A DNA stretch of 64,000 bases, from contig CAXBOT010000001.1 in NCBI GenBank assembly GCA_963977495.1, positions 434,001-498,000 of the forward strand. Direction: 5' to 3'. The notes under the pieces were generated by a model. The model was not told where the DNA came from. It searched no databases and saw only the letters and a list, made by a program, of their open reading frames with translations. The DNA comes from UBA1672 sp963977495 (GTDB lineage Bacteria > Pseudomonadota > Alphaproteobacteria > Micavibrionales > Micavibrionaceae). Position numbers and translations under genes: made by a program. Positions 17,065 to 24,801 of the stretch are shown piece after piece (positions within the stretch are counted from its first letter, which is position 1; the number at the start of each line of letters is the position of its first letter).

Positions 17065-18057
17065 TTATTTTTTCGTAGCGGTTTTTGCAAGAGGATGTTT
17101 TTCCTCAACCGCTTTTTTAACATCTTCACCAAGTATGTGTGTGTAGATTTGCGTTGTTGCAATATCTGCGTGACCCAACATTTTTTGTACAGAGCGTAAA
17201 TCCGCACCGTTATTGAGTAAGTGCGTCGCAAAAGCATGTCTTAAAACATGCGGACTAACGCGACCATCATCGATTCCGGCTTCTTTAGCCAAATCTTTTA
17301 ACAATTGCGCGAAACGTTGTCTGGTCAAGTGGCCGCTAACTGATGTTTTTGACGGGAACAGCCATTTATTTTGATTCGATGTGTCTTCCTCACCAATATG
17401 CTGCTTACGGACATCAAGATATTTTGCCAGACTGGTCTGTGCGTGTGTCGAAAGGGGGACCATACGCTCACGTCCGGATTTACCGGCAACGATCAGGTGG
17501 TCTGTGTTTTTGCCAATCGCCGAAAGCGGAAGGCCAACAAGTTCAGAAACGCGCAAACCTGTGGCATAGAGCATCTCAATCAAGCAAACCAATCTGACAC
17601 TTTCAGCGGTGGATTTTTCACCGGCAGTTTTAATCAGGCTGGTGACTTCTTGCTCTGTTAATGTCTTGGGGAGCGTGCGCCCTTGTTTTGGGCTTTCTAT
17701 CGTTGTCGTCGGATCATCTTCGCGGTGACCTTCGGAGACAAGATAACGATAGAACTGGCGCAAGGCAGACAGGCGGCGTGCAACTGTGCGCACAGCGATT
17801 TTGCCTTTGTTCGGGCCTTTGGTGTTTGATTTTTCGCTCAGATCCTTAAGGTAATCCTTTAGGTTGTCTGCTGTTGCGCGATCAATTTCAATGCTTTTAT
17901 TGTTTCTGAGGAATAAGCTGACATCCGCCAAATCACGCCAATAAGCCTGACGCGTATTGATTGCAGCACCACGCTCAGTAATCAGCATATCAAGGAATGC
18001 ATCTACGAGTGGGTGTAAGTCTGGTTTCGGCATTGCCGGGCGGCCAGGTCTTGCCAT
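17065..18057 (-). CDS. xerD: Tyrosine recombinase XerD-like
   Basis: 330 residues. SAM-like N-terminal DNA-binding domain (about 13-105), then a catalytic domain with all active-site residues visible: Arg169 (GLRVSEL), Lys193, His270 and Arg273 (SPHVLRHAFATHL), His296 (LGHADI) and the nucleophile Tyr305 (QIYTHI). XerC/XerD resolve chromosome dimers at dif near the terminus. The neighbours aroK-aroB (divergent) and accA (downstream) match the usual xerD locus of alphaproteobacteria, which is why I prefer XerD to XerC. It begins one base after the upstream gene. Confidence 0.92.
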   Translation of the reverse strand: MARPGRPAMPKPDLHPLVDAFLDMLITERGAAINTRQAYWRDLADVSLFLRNNKSIEIDRATADNLKDYLKDLSEKSNTKGPNKGKIAVRTVARRLSALRQFYRYLVSEGHREDDPTTTIESPKQGRTLPKTLTEQEVTSLIKTAGEKSTAESVRLVCLIEMLYATGLRVSELVGLPLSAIGKNTDHLIVAGKSGRERMVPLSTHAQTSLAKYLDVRKQHIGEEDTSNQNKWLFPSKTSVSGHLTRQRFAQLLKDLAKEAGIDDGRVSPHVLRHAFATHLLNNGADLRSVQKMLGHADIATTQIYTHILGEDVKKAVEEKHPLAKTATKK

Positions 18058-18058
18058 T

Positions 18059-19723
18059 TTATTCTCCTTCAGTTTCCATCTGTAAAACGGCCTGTGCCAC
18101 CATACGATGTGATAATTGTGTCAAACCCGAATCGTTGAGGGCAATTACAATATCGTCTAGAGTTCCAACATAAATATCTTTCGTGCTTATCTTGCCTAAC
18201 ATATAGGCAGACAACAACAAAGATACACTTGTGTCTTGATTTCTACTCGACTGTTTCAATGCCCTTAAAACGACGTAGGGAGGCATTGTATACCTGTTAT
18301 TCCAGACCAAGTCAAAACCATTTGCATCTATGTAGCGCACTTTATCACTATTATTCTCGCTGATGTCAATATTTTCTATAATATTTTTAAATGCATATTT
18401 TTTCTGGTCCGAAAATAAAAATTTATTCAATGTTTCTTTGACTTTAGCGCGTTGATCGCCATCATCTGCTTTTGTCATAACTGATAGCGCGGTCAGTAAT
18501 TTCAACCGTGTGTTTTCCATGGTCACATCATCATAATGCAGGCCGAGAAGATCGTCGATCCAGTCATTTGGTGGGGACATATCACTATAGAGGAATAGTC
18601 GCGCTGCACGATAGGCATCTTCAAGTGATAAATCATCACCGATATGCATATGCTCAAGCGCCGGTAGAAATGGAATCAGCGCGGCATCGCCATAGTTTTT
18701 GGCAATATTGAACGCTTCGGCGACTTTGTCTTTGCGTTTTTTCGGCAGCCATCCGGCCTTCGTTTCATCGAATAAGAATGCCAGCGTGTACCAATCATTA
18801 TTTTTAGGTGGATTGTTTTTATAGTGTTCAAGAATGCCTTCATAAAGCGCGCTTAGAGCTTTGGGGGCTTCTATGCCATTTTCAACGGCGGCGGTGGTCA
18901 GAATGGCCTTTGTTTGCTCGCTCATGTTGGATTGTACCAAAAGGGCGGCGAGGTGCTGCGGCGGTATGCTCTTATATAGTCCTTCATCGCTTGCAGGCAG
19001 GATAATACGGTCTTCGGCGGTTAGGGCTGCACGTTCCAAAAAGCTGAGAGCCTGAAATGTTTGAGGGTTATATTCAAAGCGGAAAGTCTCATCATCCAGA
19101 ATGGTTTTTAGAATTTTGTGATCTGATTGATCTATAATATCGCTATGGCTCTGCTGTTTTTCCTTCGAAAGTGACAAAGTACAAAAGGCGTTCATTTCTT
19201 TCCAAAACGTCAAATCACTATATTTCTTGAACGATGTCTTAACCTCAAGGCAGGCAAGTGCCTTTTGTTTGTTCAACAGCATGCTGAAAATACCCGCACG
19301 GATGAGCGGTTCATCCAAGGTGCTGTCTGACGCCTTATTATAAAGTTCAAACGCGGCGCGATTATAGCCCATGCGTAAAAGGGCGGTGATGCGCAATGTT
19401 AATAAATCCTGCCCCTTGGTAATGGGTATATCGTTATTGATCGCCTTGCTGTCTGCGGAGGTCAAGAGCAGGTTCTTGATGGTGGATTGCAGCGCGACCC
19501 AAGGTGTGTGGTTGATATTTTTCAACAACGACACCAGATCGGCGCGATTGGCATGACGGTAAATACCCGTCCCCAAACTGTTTGCGTCTTCATCACCAAG
19601 CAAGCCCGTCGATTCAAGCGCGGTATAATCCATAGCTTGCACATCTTGTGCATGAGCACGCGGCACATATAAAGGGCTGGCACACAGGCACAGAACAATA
19701 GTGATAGATAAGATCTTATTCAT
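18059..19723 (-). CDS. Periplasmic alpha-helical (TPR-like) protein of unknown function
   Basis: 554 residues. A signal peptide with cleavage likely after RAHA (residue about 25) is followed by an almost wholly helical sequence with repeated hydrophobic spacing, suggestive of tetratricopeptide-like solenoids, but with no clean repeat consensus. I do not recognise the family. Its start codon lies within the last codons of a 47-residue membrane-protein gene, and xerD begins one base after its stop, so all three are tightly coupled. Being in the xerD-accA operon says little about its job. Confidence 0.72.
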   Translation of the reverse strand: MNKILSITIVLCLCASPLYVPRAHAQDVQAMDYTALESTGLLGDEDANSLGTGIYRHANRADLVSLLKNINHTPWVALQSTIKNLLLTSADSKAINNDIPITKGQDLLTLRITALLRMGYNRAAFELYNKASDSTLDEPLIRAGIFSMLLNKQKALACLEVKTSFKKYSDLTFWKEMNAFCTLSLSKEKQQSHSDIIDQSDHKILKTILDDETFRFEYNPQTFQALSFLERAALTAEDRIILPASDEGLYKSIPPQHLAALLVQSNMSEQTKAILTTAAVENGIEAPKALSALYEGILEHYKNNPPKNNDWYTLAFLFDETKAGWLPKKRKDKVAEAFNIAKNYGDAALIPFLPALEHMHIGDDLSLEDAYRAARLFLYSDMSPPNDWIDDLLGLHYDDVTMENTRLKLLTALSVMTKADDGDQRAKVKETLNKFLFSDQKKYAFKNIIENIDISENNSDKVRYIDANGFDLVWNNRYTMPPYVVLRALKQSSRNQDTSVSLLLSAYMLGKISTKDIYVGTLDDIVIALNDSGLTQLSHRMVAQAVLQMETEGE

Positions 19724-19859
19724 TTAATAATTGATCACTCGCTATTGTTTCAACAACGGTTGTTTGCGGAATTTGCACATCTTTGATTGCAACCAACGTC
19801 GTGATTCCCACCACGAAAAAGACCAAAAGTGCGAAAAATATTTTTATCAGAAACGACAT
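19716..19859 (-). CDS. Single-pass membrane microprotein upstream of the xerD operon
   Basis: 47 residues, starting at an ATG at 19857-19859 with GAAG four bases upstream. The sequence begins MSFLIKIFFALLVFFVVGI, a single strong transmembrane helix with Lys on the cytoplasmic side, followed by a short polar tail. Its TAA stop overlaps the start of the 554-residue gene by eight bases, a classic translational coupling. The frame and overlap make chance unlikely, but there is no family match from memory. It may anchor or assist the exported protein encoded next; this is inference. Confidence 0.55.
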   Translation of the reverse strand: MSFLIKIFFALLVFFVVGITTLVAIKDVQIPQTTVVETIASDQLLNE

Positions 19860-19927
19860 AGCTCTTCAGTTCATATTGTATTGTTAGCGTGTGAACTGTA
19901 TAGCAAAGATAATCATGTTTTAAAAGA

Positions 19928-20470
19928 ATGGATGACATTATATTGAGCATAGATACAAAAACAGAAAAACCGATTGTTTTGATTGGTATGATGGGATGCG
20001 GAAAAAGCTTTGTCGGGCAACGGCTTGCTTTGGCTTTGGGCATTCCTTTTTATGATACCGATGTTTTTATTGAAAAAGATCAGGGCAAGAAAATTGTAAA
20101 AATCTTTGCCGACCAAGGTGAAGAATATTTCCGTACGCTTGAAACGCAGGCGATTTCAACGCTGTTGAAAAAGGGGCGCTGCGTTATTGCGACGGGCGGC
20201 GGCTTGGTGACGACATCTGAAAATCTTGCATTGATCAAAAACCATGCATTTTCAATCTGGCTGCAATCGGATATTCAAATGATCATCAAGCGCCTTGATG
20301 GTGATGACACGCGGCCTTTGTTGCAATCGGGTGATCCTGAAAAAACATTGGAGCACTTGTTAAACACGCGTAAGGCTTTATATTCCAATGCAGATATTCA
20401 TATCGACAATAAGGGCGATATCGAAACAATCCTGCAAACCATAAAAGCAAGAATTGGGCATATAGAATAA
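19928..20470 (+). CDS. aroK: Shikimate kinase
   Basis: 180 residues. Walker A GMMGCGKS at residues 20-27, YDTDVFIE for shikimate binding, a GGG motif in ATGGGLV and the lid-region DTRPLL. The enzyme phosphorylates shikimate at the 3-hydroxyl in the common aromatic pathway. aroB starts on the last base of its stop codon (TAATG), so the two are coupled. The gene is divergent from the microprotein-xerD operon by 68 bases. Confidence 0.96.
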   Translation: MDDIILSIDTKTEKPIVLIGMMGCGKSFVGQRLALALGIPFYDTDVFIEKDQGKKIVKIFADQGEEYFRTLETQAISTLLKKGRCVIATGGGLVTTSENLALIKNHAFSIWLQSDIQMIIKRLDGDDTRPLLQSGDPEKTLEHLLNTRKALYSNADIHIDNKGDIETILQTIKARIGHIE

Positions 20471-21597
20471 TGAAACCACATAGAGTTCATATTGATCTTG
20501 GCGAGCGGAGCTATGACATAGCCATCGGCGCAGGGCTTTTGGATGATGTTACGGCGCATTTGCCTTTTGACGTCTCTGGAAAAAAGCTGTTTTTGATCAC
20601 TGATACGAATGTCGAGCCATACGCCGCCGCGCTACAAAAATCTTTGCTGGTCAAAGGGGCAGGGCTTTGTGAGGTTTTGGTGCATCCGTTCGGTGAGAGC
20701 ACAAAATCCTATGAGCGTTTGCAACGCACTCATGATTGGCTGCTGGAGAATAATATTCACCGTAATTCCGTTGTGTTTGCAATTGGCGGCGGTGTGATTG
20801 GTGATTTGGGCGGCTTTGCGGCCTCAACAATTTTGCGTGGCGTGCCTTATGTACAAATCCCGACATCGTTGCTGGCGCAGGTCGATAGCTCGGTTGGCGG
20901 TAAAACCGGTATCAACACGCAATACGGCAAAAATCTGGTTGGTAATTTCTATCAACCTGTATCTGTGATTGCGGATATAGACACTTTGAAGACCCTGCCG
21001 AAGCGTGAATTACTTGCAGGCTATGCGGAGGTTGTGAAATACGGTTTGTTGGGTGATTTGGCCTTTTTTGAATGGTTAGAGAAAAACGAACAAGACGTGA
21101 TTGATCTGAAACCCGAAGCTGTAACCTATGCCATTGAGATGAGTTGCCGCAAAAAAGCGGAAATCGTCGAAGCGGATGAAAAGGAGGGCGGTGTGCGCGC
21201 CTTGCTTAATCTTGGGCACACATTCGGCCATGCTTTGGAAGCCGCCGCGGGATATGACGGAACATTATTGCACGGCGAGGGCGTTGCCATTGGCACAATG
21301 ATGGCCTTTGATCTTTCTGTACGCATGGGATTATGTACGCAAAGCGATGTTGATCGTGTGCAGCGCCATTTCGAAGCGGTGAAGCTGCCCGTCGCGATAA
21401 GCGATGTTAAAACAAACGGCGCAATCCAAACCACTACAGATAATTTGATTGCCACCATGCGCCGCGATAAAAAGGCTATGGATAATACGATGGTATTCAT
21501 CGTGGCAAAGGGCATAGGACAGACCTTTGTTTCAAAAGATGTACCGGAAAATCTGGTGCGCGATGTTCTGAATAGTTTTTTAAATGAAGGGCATTAA
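20470..21597 (+). CDS. aroB: 3-dehydroquinate synthase
   Basis: 375 residues. NAD-binding loop AIGGGVIGDLGGF near residue 104, then VDSSVGGKTGIN, the metal ligands Glu in YAEVVKYGLL and the two His in LGHTFGHALE and LLHGEGVAIG. It converts DAHP to 3-dehydroquinate, feeding the pathway used by AroK. It overlaps aroK by one base and is followed after three bases by a CorC/CorB-type transporter gene, making a three-gene operon. Confidence 0.97.
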   Translation: MKPHRVHIDLGERSYDIAIGAGLLDDVTAHLPFDVSGKKLFLITDTNVEPYAAALQKSLLVKGAGLCEVLVHPFGESTKSYERLQRTHDWLLENNIHRNSVVFAIGGGVIGDLGGFAASTILRGVPYVQIPTSLLAQVDSSVGGKTGINTQYGKNLVGNFYQPVSVIADIDTLKTLPKRELLAGYAEVVKYGLLGDLAFFEWLEKNEQDVIDLKPEAVTYAIEMSCRKKAEIVEADEKEGGVRALLNLGHTFGHALEAAAGYDGTLLHGEGVAIGTMMAFDLSVRMGLCTQSDVDRVQRHFEAVKLPVAISDVKTNGAIQTTTDNLIATMRRDKKAMDNTMVFIVAKGIGQTFVSKDVPENLVRDVLNSFLNEGH

Positions 21598-21600
21598 AGC

Positions 21601-22887
21601 ATGGAAATGGGACTGACGGCCTCAATTGTAGGTATTATTATACTGCTTCTTTTATCGGGTTTTTTTTCGGGTTCAGAAACGGCATTCACTGCGGCTTCTC
21701 GGGTGCGTTTGCGCTCGCGTGAGAAGGAAGGAAACCTGCGCGCCGCGATGGTTAACAGAATTCGCGAAGAAAAAGACCGGATGATTGGGGCGTTGCTGCT
21801 CGGTAATAATCTGGTGAATATTATGGCCTCTGCGCTGGCAACCAGCGTGTTGATAAAAATATTCGGCGAAAGCGGCGTGATCTACGCGACATTGATTATG
21901 ACCTTGTTGGTTTTGATCTTTGCCGAAGTGCTGCCTAAAACTTACGCCTTCCATCATGCGGAAAGTCTGGCGATGCGTATTGCGCCTATTATCCGCATGG
22001 TTATTGTCATTTTCTCGCCTGTGACCGAAGGGGTGACATGGATTGTGCGTCAGGTGCTGAAAGTTTTTGGTGTGGATATTTCAAAGGTGGCGGCTGGTTC
22101 GCATTTAGAATTGCTGCGCGGCGCGATTGAAATGCACGAAGGTCCCGAACAGGAAACACAGGAGCAGCGCGCGATGCTGCGTTCTATCCTTGATCTGGCG
22201 GAAGTGGATATCGAAGATATTATGATCCACCGCAAAAATGTGGCGATGATTGACGTGGATCAATCTGTTGAAAAAATTGTGGATGATGTTCTGAACAGCC
22301 CCTATACGCGTCTTCCCCTGTGGAAAGATAACCCTGATAATATTGTGGGTGTTTTGCATTCCAAGCAGCTATTGCGCGAATTGATGGATACAGGCGGCGA
22401 TTTGGAAAATATTGATATAACACGCATATTGATGCCGCCATGGTTTATTCCTGAAACTACGATTTTATATGATCAGCTTCAGGCGTTCCGTAATCGTAAG
22501 GAACATTTCGCCGTAGTGATTGATGAATATGGCTCCTTCATGGGGGTTGTTACGCTCGAAGATATTCTTGAGGAAATCGTTGGGGATATCGATGATGAGC
22601 ATGACGAGGCTATGACAGGTGTGCGCCGATTGTCCAATGGCTCGTACATTATTGACGGGGCGGTGACGATCAGGGATTTGAACCGTGAATTTGAATGGGG
22701 CTTGCCGCATGATGAATATGCGACGCTTGCCGGATTGATTTTATATGAATCCCATATGGTTCCCGATGTCGGGCAGTCGTTCCGTTTCCATGATTTTCAA
22801 ATGGATATTGTCAGAAAACAGCGCAATCAAATTACGCTGGTGCGCGTTACTCCGCCTGCAGACGAAGATCTGATCGCACACGTGTAG
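21601..22887 (+). CDS. CorC/HlyC family (CNNM, DUF21-CBS) membrane protein
   Basis: 428 residues. Residues 1-190 are a DUF21/CNNM membrane domain starting with three to four helices and the motif GFFSGSETAFTAA; residues about 205-325 are a CBS pair (MIHRKNVAMIDVD, then VVIDEYGSFMGVVTLEDILEEI-like); the last 80 residues are a CorC_HlyC domain. Known relatives such as CorB and YfjD are linked to Mg2+ export or homeostasis. It follows aroB by three bases, a conserved alphaproteobacterial position. Its 3-prime end overlaps the convergent aldo/keto reductase gene by 41 bases. Confidence 0.9.
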   Translation: MEMGLTASIVGIIILLLLSGFFSGSETAFTAASRVRLRSREKEGNLRAAMVNRIREEKDRMIGALLLGNNLVNIMASALATSVLIKIFGESGVIYATLIMTLLVLIFAEVLPKTYAFHHAESLAMRIAPIIRMVIVIFSPVTEGVTWIVRQVLKVFGVDISKVAAGSHLELLRGAIEMHEGPEQETQEQRAMLRSILDLAEVDIEDIMIHRKNVAMIDVDQSVEKIVDDVLNSPYTRLPLWKDNPDNIVGVLHSKQLLRELMDTGGDLENIDITRILMPPWFIPETTILYDQLQAFRNRKEHFAVVIDEYGSFMGVVTLEDILEEIVGDIDDEHDEAMTGVRRLSNGSYIIDGAVTIRDLNREFEWGLPHDEYATLAGLILYESHMVPDVGQSFRFHDFQMDIVRKQRNQITLVRVTPPADEDLIAHV

Positions 22888-23635
22888 CCAGTTCAATATT
22901 TTGTTTAAGATGCGCAGGCGTGATTGTGCCGATGATAATGCCGCTTGTCCCGTCATGGGAAAAGGCAAAGCGCAGCGCATCGTCTATATTGGTGTTATGC
23001 CCACTTGAGAGCGCTTTTTTCAGTAATACGCCTTTTTTATGCTGCGCGGCGTAATCAAGAACGGGTTTTTCATCGGTATATTGCGCGTTATAAGTGGCCA
23101 TGACTATATCCATAAGCGCCAGCGTTTTGATACCGCCTTCCGCCGTTTTGGTCGATGCGCCGATGGCTTTGACAAGTCCTTGATCTTTGAAATCATGCAT
23201 AACGCGGATCAGGGCATCATTATTCAAAATATCCATGTCATTGCCATCAGAATGAATTAGCAAGACATCGATGTAATCGGTGTTCAAACGTTTGAGGGAG
23301 CGCTCCAGACTGCGCTTAAAGTGATCGGGGGTGAAGTGATAGCTTGAGATGCCATCCTCAAATTCTTCACCGACTTTACCGACAATCACCCAGTCTTCGC
23401 GTTGCCCCGATAGCAGCCGCCCAAGACGTTCTTCGCTTTGCCCGTATGACGGGGCGGTGTCGAGCATATTGACCCCCAGTGATTTGGCCAGCGTCAAAAA
23501 ATCAGCGAGTGTATCCTCAGTCGGAATATCAAAGCCTTGTGGGTATTTCACCCCTTCATTGCGCCCGAATTTCACCGTACCCAGCCCGATAGGGGAAATA
23601 TTCAGACCCGTTTGCCCTAATTCAATGTTGTCCAT
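22847..23635 (-). CDS. Aldo/keto reductase
   Basis: 262 residues from the ATG at 23635 (an ATG at 23650 adds five). The (beta/alpha)8 AKR signatures are present: LGLGTVKFG near the N-terminus, MLDTAPSYGQSEERLG with the catalytic Asp and Tyr, a Lys in VGKVG and His in LLIHSDG. These enzymes reduce carbonyls with NAD(P)H; the substrate cannot be inferred. It overlaps the FAD oxidoreductase gene upstream by 19 bases and the convergent corC-like gene by 41 bases, so it ends the secA-led run. Confidence 0.88.
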   Translation of the reverse strand: MDNIELGQTGLNISPIGLGTVKFGRNEGVKYPQGFDIPTEDTLADFLTLAKSLGVNMLDTAPSYGQSEERLGRLLSGQREDWVIVGKVGEEFEDGISSYHFTPDHFKRSLERSLKRLNTDYIDVLLIHSDGNDMDILNNDALIRVMHDFKDQGLVKAIGASTKTAEGGIKTLALMDIVMATYNAQYTDEKPVLDYAAQHKKGVLLKKALSSGHNTNIDDALRFAFSHDGTSGIIIGTITPAHLKQNIELATRVRSDLRLQAE

Positions 23636-24801
23636 TTGGCGGTATCCCATGGTGTTTTCGCATAATCAGCATCCTGCATGAATGAAAAATCGGATGATGT
23701 GTGCGACGGTTCAATATGCTGCGCGGCCAGTTCCTTTAATATCATATCAAACAGCAAAGGCGCGAAGGTCAATTTCGTCGGCCAACAATAAAGCGTGTTT
23801 TCGGCGCGGTGAATTGTCGGTGTATCAGGCATCCAACCATCTGTTTTTGATTTACCCTCAATACGATCAATCGGCAGGACGGCCCATTGGACATTTGAAA
23901 AATCAACATTCGGCAAATGTGATTGAAACGCCTTAAGCGCGTCTTTGTAAACATCTTGCGGATTGGATTCTTTTGTACGCTCTGCCACGCGGCCACCCAA
24001 ATACCAGACCAGCGTGCCGTCTTCGGCTTTATGGGTTGTGATCGAGATCAGCGGCTTATCCGTTTTACCAACCAAATGCGCAAATAGCGGGAAGGGCGCA
24101 GGTTTTAGCATGCCTTGCAATAACGGGCGCGCCTGTGTTTCCAGACCCTTAGCGTGGTTGTTATGGGCGGCAATGACGGCGTTGCTTTGTGCGCTGGTGA
24201 AAATAGTGCATTTGGGTGATATATTGTGCTCTTTTAAATATTCAATCGGGTTGCCTGCTTGTTCATCCGTGAGTGTTTTGATGCAATCTTTATAGGGGGC
24301 TGCTAGAGCTCGTATGACGGTCGGAATATTCAAAATCGGCTCACCCATAAAGACGACAGAGCCATCAAAGCCGCTATTTTTAATATCTGCGCCCCATTCT
24401 TGTCGGGGGATGTCATGCACCGTTTTGCCTAAAGCTTTTTGTGCAACCAGCTTACCCAGATTGCCGAAAAGCCCGCGGGGAATTAGTAATTGCTGTGAGG
24501 GGGCATTCATACTGGCGGCGGATAAATCAACATCACCTTGACCATTTAGCGCATCGCGCCATAAATCGGGCATAGCGCTGATGGATTTTGCAAGCGCGTT
24601 CACTTTACCCGCGAGCGAGAATTTCAGGCCGGAATGGATGATCCCCTGCGATGCAATAGTTTGTCCGCAGCCAATCGTATTTTTTTCAAGGAGAAGAACG
24701 TCGAAACCAAGCTTTTTAAGACGGTGAAACGTCCACAATCCGGCAATACCCGCGCCGAAAATAACGGCATCGGGTGTTGTTGGTTTATGTGATTTTGCCA
24801 T
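23617..24801 (-). CDS. FAD-dependent oxidoreductase (DAO family)
   Basis: 394 residues from the ATG at 24801. A start at 24888 would add 29 residues that overlap the end of secA and precede the family domain. The Rossmann dinucleotide motif is FGAGIAGLWTFHRL with an acidic residue ending the second strand (LLEKN), then GCGQTIASQGIIHSG. These are features of glycine/D-amino acid oxidase-like enzymes. The substrate is unknown. It overlaps secA by 17 bases and the reductase downstream by 19. Confidence 0.8.
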   Translation of the reverse strand: MAKSHKPTTPDAVIFGAGIAGLWTFHRLKKLGFDVLLLEKNTIGCGQTIASQGIIHSGLKFSLAGKVNALAKSISAMPDLWRDALNGQGDVDLSAASMNAPSQQLLIPRGLFGNLGKLVAQKALGKTVHDIPRQEWGADIKNSGFDGSVVFMGEPILNIPTVIRALAAPYKDCIKTLTDEQAGNPIEYLKEHNISPKCTIFTSAQSNAVIAAHNNHAKGLETQARPLLQGMLKPAPFPLFAHLVGKTDKPLISITTHKAEDGTLVWYLGGRVAERTKESNPQDVYKDALKAFQSHLPNVDFSNVQWAVLPIDRIEGKSKTDGWMPDTPTIHRAENTLYCWPTKLTFAPLLFDMILKELAAQHIEPSHTSSDFSFMQDADYAKTPWDTAKWTTLN

